Below are positions 1-6,633 of a stretch of 6,633 nt of DNA, one piece after another. Position 1 is the first letter of the stretch; the number at the start of each line of letters is the position of its first letter. A program made the position numbers and the translations under genes. The notes under the pieces were generated by a model, which had not been told where the DNA came from, did not search any database, and saw only the letters and a program-made list of their open reading frames with translations. The stretch covers positions 1 to 6,633 of the forward strand of contig JAQVAJ010000088.1 of NCBI GenBank assembly GCA_028690885.1. Reading direction: 5' to 3'. Origin of the DNA: Clostridia bacterium (GTDB lineage: Bacteria; Bacillota; Clostridia; DUPQ01).

Positions 1-3000
1 CTTTTCAATTACAAGCTGAAAACATCTATTCTCAGGATACCAAAATTTCATTATCCATGAGAAATTCTACCGTGGAAAAGGTATTACAATCTATTGAGGA
101 GAAATCTGAATATTACTTTTTGTATAACAGTAGGTTAATTGATGTTGACAGGAAAGTAAACGTACGAGTAAGAAATGTTGCAATTTCGGATGTTTTGGAT
201 AAGCTTTTTGAATCGGAGAATGTGGACTATGAAGTGGAAGGATCACAAATAGTGCTTTCTCCGAAGGATATGTATGACCAGGTATCCTCTCTTGCTGAAG
301 CATCACAACAACAGAAAAAAAGCATATCGGGAGTTGTTGTTGATGAAGTCGGTATGCCCATTATAGGTGCGAATATTATTGAGGCCGGAACAACCAACGG
401 AACTGTAACAGATTTGGATGGTAACTTTTCGTTAAATGTCGAAGTTAATGCTACTATCCAAATTACTTATATTGGTTACTTAGAAAAGAGTATAAGCACG
501 GCTGGAAGAACAAGTTTCAACATTACGTTGCAGGAAAATATGCAGTCTCTGGATGAGCTTGTAGTTGTTGGATATGGAGTGCAACAAAAAGCTACAATTA
601 CTGGAGCTATATCATCAGTTAATGGAGAGTCGATAACTAATTCAGGTTCCTTAAATGTCAGTAACTCAATAGCAGGCAGAATTCCTGGAGTTGTCATAAA
701 TAATAGATCTGGAGAACCTGGATCAGACTTTTCTAGTATTTTAATACGTGGAAAAGGTACTCTAAATGATAATTCTCCATTAATTGTAATAGATGGAGTA
801 GCAAATAGAGATGGATTGGAACGTATCAATCCAAACGATATAGAGTCAATTTCAGTTTTAAAAGATGCTTCAGCAGCTATTTATGGTGCACAAGCTGCAA
901 ATGGCGTTATTTTAGTAACTACAAAATCGGGAATTCAATCTAAACCGACAATAGAATACAATGGTTCGATAAGCTTATCACAACATACTCGAACTCCAAA
1001 GTTATTAAATGCATATGATTGGATGGTTTATGACGATGAGATTAAAGGTCATATGAATCAAACAAAATTATGGACTAATATTAAAGAAGGCTATAAAGAT
1101 GGTTCGATTAATAAGAATAAATATGGTAATACAGATTGGATGAATGTAATGTTCAGAAACTTTGCGCCTCAAACCAGACATTCATTATCTCTACGCGGTG
1201 GTAGTGAAAATGTAAGTTATTATGCGTCTGGTGATTTTACATACCAAGAACCCCTGTACAGAAACACTGTATATAATTTTAAAACAAATCAGGTTAGAGT
1301 TAATATAAACGCTAAAGTAACAGAAAACCTGTCGGTTGGTGTTAATGCGTCGGGACGTAATGAGAACAGATTCCAAAGTCCAATTTCTTCGGGAACTATG
1401 TTCTGGGAAGCATTTATGGCATATCCATATCTTTATGATTATTATCCAAATGGTTTGCCAGGACCTGGAATAGCATGGGGTAATAACCTGGCTATACTTG
1501 CATCGGGTAAAGAAATTGGATACAGTAATGTTGAAGACTTTTTTCTTGATACAAAATTCGACTTCAAACTCGATTTAGGTACGCTTGTTGATGGACTTGC
1601 TCTTTCGGGTTATGCGGCTTTTGATCCGCATTTTAGGAATCAAAAAATATTCAATGATGTATGGGACTCATATAATTATAACGAAATTAATGATGAATAC
1701 ATAAAACAAACTACAAATAGTGTTAGTAATGTTATTACTTTAAATCAATCTAACAATAAGACCATATCATCTACTTTCAATATTAAATTAGATTTTTCTC
1801 GCCAATTTGATAAGCAGAAGTTTAGTGGATTTGTTGCTTATGAACAAAGCAAGAGAAGTGGCGAGTATTTTGATGCATGGAGAGGCTATTTTTTGAGCAA
1901 TCAATTTGACTACTTGAACATGGGTGGTGATAAAGACAAAACTAATAGTGGATATGGTTATGTTAATGCTCGTCAGAATATTTTTGGTCGTTTGAATTAC
2001 GATTATTTAAGCAAATACATGCTGGAATTTACTCTTAGGCGTGATGGCTCAATGAACTTTGCTAATGATAAGCGATGGGGTACATTTCCTGGCTTATCGG
2101 CTGGCTGGAGATTAAGTGAAGAGCACTTTATGAATTCTGCAAAATGGGTAGATGATTTAAAGTTAAGAGCATCGTGGGGTAAACTGGGTAACGACAGAGT
2201 ATCTCAATTCCAGTATTTAAGTACTTTCAATATGGGTAATGGTGCAATTTTAGGAGAATCGGCAGCTTTGAGCAAAGGTTTCTCTCCTGGTCGTATAGGC
2301 AATCCATTTATAACATGGGAAAAAGTGGATACAAAAAATATTGGATTAGAAGGAGTTTTATTCAATCAATCTTTAAATTTTTCAGTTGAATATTTTAAGC
2401 AGAACAGAAAGGATATTCTTACAAAGAAAATGGCTTCTATACCCTCTTATACAGGTTTAACGCTTCCTGATCAGAATATTGGGGAGGTTAGTAATCAAGG
2501 ATTTGAATTTTTTGTTAATTATAAACAGAAAGTAGAAGATTTTAAATATTATTTTGGCGCAAATTTAACTTATGCAAAAAATAAAATAGTTTTCTTTGAT
2601 GAGGCTGCTAATACAACTGAATGGCAAAGGAGAACGGGATACCCCATCGACTCATGGTTGATGTATAAGACAGATGGTATTTATCAATCTTTGGAGGAAA
2701 TTGAATCTACTCCACATTTCCCCGGGACAATACCAGGTGATATAAAATATGTTGATGTGGATGGTGATGGAAGTATTACAAGTAATGATCAGGTTAGAGA
2801 TTATATTAGTAATATACCTCAAATAGTTTTTGGTTTGAATATGGGTGGATCATGGAAAAACTTTGACTTAGACGTACTATGGAGTGGTCAAGCGAAAGTT
2901 AAACAAATGATTATTCCGGTTTCGTATAATACTTATCAAGAGCTATTTGATAATAGATGGGTTTCGGCTGAATTAACTCCAAATGCAAAATATCCACGTG

Positions 3001-3278
3001 CATTTAACAAGGATGATGGCATGAATACTAGATATTCTGATTTCTGGCTTTATGATGCATCGTTTATTCGTTTAAAAAACGTAGTGTTATCATATACATT
3101 GCCACAAAAAATGACGAATAAAGATAAAGTAAGTGCTTTTAGGATATTCCTGAAAGGTGATAATTTATTCACTATAGATAAAATTAAATTTTTAGATCCT
3201 GAGACTAGTTCGGTAAATGCGGGTCATTACTATCCTCAACAAAGAACTTATACTCTTGGTGTTAATATTAGTTTTTAA
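1..3278 (+). CDS. SusC/RagA-family TonB-dependent outer-membrane glycan transporter with STN domain (5' partial)
   Basis: Outer-membrane channel that imports oligosaccharides with TonB-derived energy, working with the SusD-like lipoprotein encoded next. The frame is open through the left edge (first whole codon at 3) and the residues before the ATG at 57 (FQLQAENIYSQDTKISLS) read like the end of a signal peptide and the start of an STN domain, so the true start lies outside, probably only 20-30 codons away. Numbering from the ATG at 57: STN domain to about 69; carboxypeptidase-regulatory-like beta domain about 90-155 (ISGVVVDEVGMPIIGANI, then TDLDGNFSL); TonB box about 166-172 (DELVVVG, then YG); plug about 175-298 with the family hallmarks PLIVIDGV, NPNDIESISVLKDASAAIYG and AANGVILVTTKSG; 22-strand-type barrel to residue 1073, ending in Phe as outer-membrane barrels usually do (YTLGVNISF). 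An acidic D-x-D-x-D-G loop lies at 900-911. Total length near 1,100 residues fits the family. The STN domain implies ECF sigma/anti-sigma control. The substrate cannot be read from the sequence. Confidence 0.96.
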   Translation, partial: FQLQAENIYSQDTKISLSMRNSTVEKVLQSIEEKSEYYFLYNSRLIDVDRKVNVRVRNVAISDVLDKLFESENVDYEVEGSQIVLSPKDMYDQVSSLAEASQQQKKSISGVVVDEVGMPIIGANIIEAGTTNGTVTDLDGNFSLNVEVNATIQITYIGYLEKSISTAGRTSFNITLQENMQSLDELVVVGYGVQQKATITGAISSVNGESITNSGSLNVSNSIAGRIPGVVINNRSGEPGSDFSSILIRGKGTLNDNSPLIVIDGVANRDGLERINPNDIESISVLKDASAAIYGAQAANGVILVTTKSGIQSKPTIEYNGSISLSQHTRTPKLLNAYDWMVYDDEIKGHMNQTKLWTNIKEGYKDGSINKNKYGNTDWMNVMFRNFAPQTRHSLSLRGGSENVSYYASGDFTYQEPLYRNTVYNFKTNQVRVNINAKVTENLSVGVNASGRNENRFQSPISSGTMFWEAFMAYPYLYDYYPNGLPGPGIAWGNNLAILASGKEIGYSNVEDFFLDTKFDFKLDLGTLVDGLALSGYAAFDPHFRNQKIFNDVWDSYNYNEINDEYIKQTTNSVSNVITLNQSNNKTISSTFNIKLDFSRQFDKQKFSGFVAYEQSKRSGEYFDAWRGYFLSNQFDYLNMGGDKDKTNSGYGYVNARQNIFGRLNYDYLSKYMLEFTLRRDGSMNFANDKRWGTFPGLSAGWRLSEEHFMNSAKWVDDLKLRASWGKLGNDRVSQFQYLSTFNMGNGAILGESAALSKGFSPGRIGNPFITWEKVDTKNIGLEGVLFNQSLNFSVEYFKQNRKDILTKKMASIPSYTGLTLPDQNIGEVSNQGFEFFVNYKQKVEDFKYYFGANLTYAKNKIVFFDEAANTTEWQRRTGYPIDSWLMYKTDGIYQSLEEIESTPHFPGTIPGDIKYVDVDGDGSITSNDQVRDYISNIPQIVFGLNMGGSWKNFDLDVLWSGQAKVKQMIIPVSYNTYQELFDNRWVSAELTPNAKYPRAFNKDDGMNTRYSDFWLYDASFIRLKNVVLSYTLPQKMTNKDKVSAFRIFLKGDNLFTIDKIKFLDPETSSVNAGHYYPQQRTYTLGVNISF

Positions 3279-3297
3279 TTACTTTAAAGTATTTAGT

Positions 3298-4941
3298 ATG
3301 AAAAATATAACAAATAAAATATTTGTCTTAATTATAGTAATATCAAGTTTATTCGCATCTTGTGAATTCTTGGAAATTGAGCCACTAGACTCATATACAG
3401 AGAATAGTGTATTTTCTGACCTTGCATTAACAGAAGCATATGTTACTAGAAATTACATATTACCTGTTAATGGTTTTAATAGTACGGCACTTCGATTTGT
3501 TTCGGATGAGTCTCACAATAATTTTAACTGGGGTGGTGCATGGACTATCACAAGAGGTCAGATGACTCCTGATCAATTTGGAAGTTTTGGGATATGGAAC
3601 TCATACTATGGTTATATAAGAGCATGTAACGTGTTTTTTAATAACGTAGATAAATTGCCGGGTAGTGAGGATGAGAAAAATAGGCTAATTGGCGAAATGA
3701 CATTCTTTAGGGCTTATTATTATATGGAACTAATAAATAGATATGGCGGTGTGCCTCTGATCACAACTACATTTGAATTGGATGATGAAGACATGATGAT
3801 TCCTAGAGATAGCTATGATGCATGTGTTGATTTTGTTGTGTCGGAATTTTCTAAAGCTGCAACATTACTTCCAGAGAGATGGACAGGCAGCAATTTTGGT
3901 CGAGCAACCAAAGGTGCAGCCCTGGCAATGAAGTCGAGAGTTCTGCTTTATGCAGCAAGTCCGTTATGGAACACAACTAATAGTATATCGAAGTGGCAAG
4001 CTGCTGCTGATGCTGCTAAAGAGGTTATGAATTTGGGTGTATATCAACTTGATAGTGATTATAAAGGTTTATTTATTAATAGTAATAGTCCTGAAATTAT
4101 TTTTCAGAGATTATACACAAATGAATATTCAAATAATTATGATTGGCAAAATACTCCTAATGGTTGGACTGGATATTCTGCAACTTGTGTTACTCAATCT
4201 ATGGTAGATAGTTACGAAATGACAGATGGATCTATGCCGGATGTTTCTATGTATGCTGAGGCAACTAACAATCCGTGGGCTGGTAGAGAACCTCGTTTTT
4301 ACGCTTCGGTTGTTTATGATGGTCAGATATTCAGAGATGATGAAGTTGAGTTTTGGATTAATGAGGATGGTAAAACGGGTGGAAAAGATAGTGAATTTGG
4401 TACTGATAATTGGAATCACTCTAAAACTCATTATACTATTCGCAAATTTATGGATGAGTCTTTAAAAGCACCTTGGACGGATAAAGGTGGACAGCCATGG
4501 ATATACTCGCGCTATGCAGAAATATTGTTAAATTATGCAGAGGCTATGTTTCATGTTGGTGATGAAGAAGAGGCTAGAAGGTATATCAACTTAGTAAGAG
4601 AAAGGGCTAGAAATGGAGCCAATGATGTTTTACCTGATATTACAGCAAGTGGTGATGGACTATTAAAAGCAATTCAGCATGAACGTAAAATAGAGCTTGC
4701 ATTTGAAGAGCACCGTTTCTTTGATGTACGTAGATGGAAGATTGCCGAGATAACTGAGAATATTGATGTACACGGTATTAAAATAGTTAAGAAAGCTGAT
4801 GGTACTAAATCATATACTATAGTTAAAGTGGATGATAGAGTTTTTATCTCGCCTAAACATTATCTATTTCCAATACCTAATGATGAGATCAGGAAAAATA
4901 ACTTGTTAGAACAAAACCCTAGTTATGACAAGATTCAGTAA
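3298..4941 (+). CDS. SusD/RagB-family surface glycan-binding lipoprotein
   Basis: Cell-surface lipoprotein of 547 residues that binds glycan and caps the SusC-type channel. The start is set at the ATG at 3298: it gives a clean lipoprotein signal (KNITNK, a hydrophobic stretch, then LFASC with the lipidated Cys at 22), whereas the in-frame ATG at 3217 lies inside the transporter gene and would put a second hydrophobic stretch in front of the signal. After Cys22 the mature end is acidic (EFLEIEP), as in SusD proteins. Hallmarks in order: EMTFFRAYYYMELINRYGGVPLI at 133-155, described by its core FFRAYYYMELINRYGG; GRATKGAALAMKSRVLLYAA from 201, followed by SPLWN; RYAEILLNYAEAMF from 405; ERKIELAFEEHRFFDVRRWK at 462-481; and the C-terminal YLFPIPNDEI...NPSY. 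These match the TPR-containing SusD core and the RagB/SusD C-terminal region. Only 19 AT-rich bases separate it from the transporter stop, with no Shine-Dalgarno, so the two are surely co-transcribed. No SusE/F-like binding protein follows. Confidence 0.96.
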   Translation: MKNITNKIFVLIIVISSLFASCEFLEIEPLDSYTENSVFSDLALTEAYVTRNYILPVNGFNSTALRFVSDESHNNFNWGGAWTITRGQMTPDQFGSFGIWNSYYGYIRACNVFFNNVDKLPGSEDEKNRLIGEMTFFRAYYYMELINRYGGVPLITTTFELDDEDMMIPRDSYDACVDFVVSEFSKAATLLPERWTGSNFGRATKGAALAMKSRVLLYAASPLWNTTNSISKWQAAADAAKEVMNLGVYQLDSDYKGLFINSNSPEIIFQRLYTNEYSNNYDWQNTPNGWTGYSATCVTQSMVDSYEMTDGSMPDVSMYAEATNNPWAGREPRFYASVVYDGQIFRDDEVEFWINEDGKTGGKDSEFGTDNWNHSKTHYTIRKFMDESLKAPWTDKGGQPWIYSRYAEILLNYAEAMFHVGDEEEARRYINLVRERARNGANDVLPDITASGDGLLKAIQHERKIELAFEEHRFFDVRRWKIAEITENIDVHGIKIVKKADGTKSYTIVKVDDRVFISPKHYLFPIPNDEIRKNNLLEQNPSYDKIQ

Positions 4942-4966
4942 GTTATAATATAAATTGCGATATTTT

Positions 4967-5036
4967 GGCTCATTTTAAATTTGATGATTATTGAGAGTGT
5001 ACGATTTAAATCGATTTAAAATGAGCCTTTATTTTA
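4967..5036 (+). terminator. Stem-loop with T-rich tract between susD-like and enzyme genes (putative intrinsic terminator or attenuator)
   Basis: GGCTCATTTTAAAT at 4967-4980 is perfectly inverted as ATTTAAAATGAGCC at 5014-5027, a 14-bp stem with a 33-base loop. TTTATTTT follows at 5028-5035. The opposite strand has no matching T tract, so the element is directed rightwards, as expected after the susD-like stop at 4939-4941. The stem has only five G-C pairs, all at its base, and the loop is long, so it may be a leaky terminator. It ends about seven bases before the ATG of the next gene, too close for a separate promoter after it; the enzyme gene therefore depends either on read-through or on a promoter inside 4942-5010. 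Confidence 0.6.
5002..5020. repeat. 12-bp palindrome overlapping a tandem 9-bp direct repeat
   Basis: CGATTTAAATCG at 5002-5013 is a perfect palindrome. The word CGATTTAAA occurs at 5002-5010 and again at 5012-5020, ten bases apart, about one helical turn. The second copy runs into the right arm of the larger stem-loop. Such an arrangement could be an operator for a dimeric regulator, a small hairpin inside the loop, or a chance product of AT-rich spacer DNA; the sequence alone cannot decide. Confidence 0.45.
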
Positions 5037-5039
5037 AAT
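5014..5039 (+). promoter_or_regulatory. Possible alternative hairpin in the leader of the enzyme gene
   Basis: ATTTAAAAT at 5014-5022 can pair perfectly with ATTTTAAAT at 5031-5039 (9 bp, 8-base loop), four bases before the ATG at 5043. The same 5014-5022 segment forms the inner part of the right arm of the 14-bp stem with 4972-4980, so the two structures exclude each other. This is because ATTTTAAATT occurs twice, at 4972-4981 and 5031-5040. The alternative hairpin has only A-U pairs and would be weak, so any switching role is inferred from layout alone. Confidence 0.3.
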
Positions 5040-5042
5040 TAT

Positions 5043-6488
5043 ATGAAGAAAAGTATTTTAATATATTTAAGTGTTTTTAATTGCATAGTTGCATTAACGA
5101 AAGAGCCCGAGCTTATTTTTTCGTCATCTGTAAGTGAGCTAAATGAGGCCTTTAACTGGTCAAAAAAAACTGCACTAAGCTTTGCTCATGACTGTACTGA
5201 TCCAGTTGGACTTTGGTATGAAGCTGCACTGCCAAACAGAGAAGCTTTTTGCATGAGAGATATTGCTCATCAGAGTATTGGAGGTGAAATTTTACGACTT
5301 TCGAATCATAATTATAATATGTTGATGAGGTTTGCTGAGAATATTTCTGCTTCTAAAGATTGGTGTACATTTTGGGAAATAAATAGGTACAACTTGCCAG
5401 CACCTGTAGATTATGTTAATGATGAACAGTTTTGGTATAATTTACCCGCTAATTTTGATGTAGTTCAGGCTTGTTACAGGTTGTATGAATGGACTGGTGA
5501 TAAAGAGTATTTATATAATCCAGTTCTTGTAAACTTTTATGAGAAAACATTGAATGAATATGTAAAAGCGTGGAAATTGGAACCTGAAAATTTGATGATT
5601 AGACCCACACACTTGAACACAAAACTACCGTTTAGTGATGATACAAAGTTTAACAGAGCCAGAGGCATCCCTTCTTATATTGAAAGCGAATCGGGATTTA
5701 GTTTGGCAGGTGATTTGGTAGCTTCGATTTATGCTGCTTTTAATGCATATAGTGAAATGTTGTCTATAAAAGGAGATACAGAAAGAGTTGAGTCTTTTAA
5801 AAATAAAGCGCTGGAATATAAGTCGTTTATTAATGATAAATTTTGGAATAGTAAAGAACATCATTTCAATTTATTCTGGTCGTCAATTGAGGGTAGATTC
5901 GTAAGGAATGATATTCCTATGGCAGGTGAAACTTATTATGTTTGGTTTGATGCATTAGAGACGCCTGCAAAATCCCAAATAACAATTGATAGAGTCTTGG
6001 AAGCTGAGAATAATGTAGAGAATTTATCTCATTTACCTTTGTTATTATACAAATATGGGATGCCTGAGAAAGCTTATGAGATGATTTATACTTTAAGGAA
6101 TCATAGAAGAAACGAGTATCCTGAGGCGTCTTACGGTATGATTGAAGGAATAACAGGTGGACTGATGGGAATTCAGCCTAAAGCTTCTATGAATTTGATT
6201 CAGACATTGCCCCAATTGGCTTCCGGCGAACAATGGGCGGAGATGTTGAATCTGTTGATATTCAATTCTCTAGTAGATGTTAGACATGAAGGGAATCATA
6301 AATCGATATTTGTGAATAATAGCGAGAAGGTTATGAAATGGAGAGCATCTTTTTACGGAGAATATGATAAAATATATTTAAATGGTAAACAGCATTCTCC
6401 TAAATATGGTGTTGATATTATGGGTAATATATACTCTTTTATAGATGTTGAAGTTAAGCAGGGAGAAAAACATGTTTGTAATATTTAA
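5043..6488 (+). CDS. Exported six-hairpin ((alpha/alpha)6-barrel) glycosidase-like protein, family unassigned
   Basis: Protein of 481 residues, probably a periplasmic glycan-processing enzyme. A short signal peptide is visible (KKS, hydrophobic 5-18, possible cleavage after IVA at 15-17); Cys14 has no convincing lipobox. The body, about 30-410, is helical and rich in aromatic and acidic residues. It contains conserved-looking blocks: DPVGLWYEAALPNREAFCMR at 53-72 with Asp73 next (the NRE...MRD block), WCTFWEINRY at 107-116, ARGIPSYIESESGFSLAGDL at 206-225 approximately, and YPEASYGMIEGITGG at 359-373. The pattern of helix pairs with an N-terminal R-D motif resembles six-hairpin glycosidases (the fold of GH78, GH125, GH127 and unsaturated glucuronyl hydrolases), but the GH125 WLRDS and GH78 signatures are not met. 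Candidate acidic residues are E60, E67, D73, E361 and E368. Residues about 412-481 look like a small beta domain. The gene lies 101 bases after the susD-like gene with a stem-loop between. The substrate is unknown; a purely binding role is possible. Confidence 0.68.
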   Translation: MKKSILIYLSVFNCIVALTKEPELIFSSSVSELNEAFNWSKKTALSFAHDCTDPVGLWYEAALPNREAFCMRDIAHQSIGGEILRLSNHNYNMLMRFAENISASKDWCTFWEINRYNLPAPVDYVNDEQFWYNLPANFDVVQACYRLYEWTGDKEYLYNPVLVNFYEKTLNEYVKAWKLEPENLMIRPTHLNTKLPFSDDTKFNRARGIPSYIESESGFSLAGDLVASIYAAFNAYSEMLSIKGDTERVESFKNKALEYKSFINDKFWNSKEHHFNLFWSSIEGRFVRNDIPMAGETYYVWFDALETPAKSQITIDRVLEAENNVENLSHLPLLLYKYGMPEKAYEMIYTLRNHRRNEYPEASYGMIEGITGGLMGIQPKASMNLIQTLPQLASGEQWAEMLNLLIFNSLVDVRHEGNHKSIFVNNSEKVMKWRASFYGEYDKIYLNGKQHSPKYGVDIMGNIYSFIDVEVKQGEKHVCNI

Positions 6489-6509
6489 ATCAATACATAA
6501 TGTAATTCA

Positions 6510-6633
6510 CTACTGTCCAAAGAAATTACCCCATAGGTTCAGTTGATCTGAATCGGAATCATTCATCGGACGTTTAGGTTTAATAAACAGTTCGCCTAAA
6601 GGCTTCCTCTCAAAGAGTACTTTGCCGACGACG
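6510..6633 (-). CDS. 3' end of a convergent gene of unknown function (partial, runs off the right edge)
   Basis: On the minus strand one frame is open from the right edge to a TAG at 6510-6512, giving 40 residues that end in SDQLNLWGNFFGQ, preceded by a basic FIKPKRPMND segment. All five other frames across this stretch contain stops, and the codons (GTC, CTC, CTG, GGC) are natural-looking but richer in G and C than the genes to the left; a hand count gives about 43% GC for these 124 bases. Its stop faces the enzyme gene stop with only 21 bases between them, so the plus-strand transcription unit ends here. I do not recognise the family. With only 40 codons, a chance open frame cannot be excluded. 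Confidence 0.5.
   Translation of the reverse strand, partial: VVGKVLFERKPLGELFIKPKRPMNDSDSDQLNLWGNFFGQ

Noticed and set aside
57..59. ATG at 57 as the start of the SusC-like gene
   Set aside because: The frame stays open to the left edge and the upstream residues (AENIYSQDTKISLSM) belong to the signal-peptide end and STN domain; no signal peptide would remain if translation began at 57.
3217..3297. Earlier in-frame start for the SusD-like protein
   Set aside because: It overlaps the end of the transporter gene by 62 bases and adds a second hydrophobic stretch before a complete lipoprotein signal that starts at 3298.
4129..4431. Minus-strand open frame inside the SusD-like gene
   Set aside because: It is antisense to conserved coding sequence, and its low-complexity Ile/Ser/Thr-rich translation is typical of a shadow frame.
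4226..4465. Small plus-strand open frame inside the SusD-like gene
   Set aside because: It lies wholly within strong SusD coding sequence in another frame and its translation has no recognisable features.
4980..5007. Bacteroidota-type promoter (TTTG at 4980-4983 and TACGATTT at 5000-5007)
   Set aside because: The downstream element matches only four of the six fixed positions of TAnnTTTG, and the region is so AT-rich that this level of match is expected by chance.
6494..6504. Small inverted repeat TACAT-A-ATGTA as a bidirectional terminator between the convergent genes
   Set aside because: The arms are five bases of mostly A-T with a one-base centre, and no T tract follows on either strand; it cannot form a useful hairpin.

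Overview
The window comes from a low-GC Bacteroidota genome (roughly one third GC by eye), most likely of class Bacteroidia. It shows the outer-membrane glycan-uptake pair typical of that phylum: a SusC/RagA-type TonB-dependent transporter followed directly by a SusD/RagB-type lipoprotein. The start codons lack Shine-Dalgarno sequences and sit behind AT-rich leaders, which is also normal for the group.

Layout. From the left edge to 3278 (+) runs a 5'-truncated SusC-like transporter whose frame is open through the edge; the ATG at 57 is internal. It carries an N-terminal STN domain, a carboxypeptidase-regulatory-like beta domain, a TonB box, a plug and a barrel. After 19 bases comes a complete SusD-like lipoprotein (3298-4941, +). 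A 101-base gap (4942-5042) holds a perfect 14-bp inverted repeat followed by a T-rich tract, a 12-bp palindrome and several overlapping ATTTAAAT-type repeats that allow alternative RNA pairings just before the next start codon. Next is a 481-residue exported protein (5043-6488, +) that looks like a six-hairpin, (alpha/alpha)6-barrel glycosidase-type enzyme with a small C-terminal beta region; I cannot assign it to a numbered GH family. After 21 bases the strand changes: a minus-strand frame enters from the right edge and stops at 6510-6512. It is probably the 3' end of a convergent, unidentified gene with a visibly higher GC content.

How the parts fit. This is the core of a small polysaccharide utilization locus. 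The SusD lipoprotein should bind an oligosaccharide at the cell surface and act as the lid of the SusC channel, TonB drives import, and the six-hairpin protein would process the glycan in the periplasm. The STN domain suggests control by an ECF sigma/FecR-type anti-sigma pair, expected to the left of the window but not visible here. The stem-loop between susD and the enzyme gene suggests that the enzyme is expressed at a different level from the transporter. No RNA gene, CRISPR array or complete mobile element was seen. The most novel candidates are the unassigned six-hairpin enzyme and the possible attenuator-like leader in front of it; the rest is a standard PUL arrangement.
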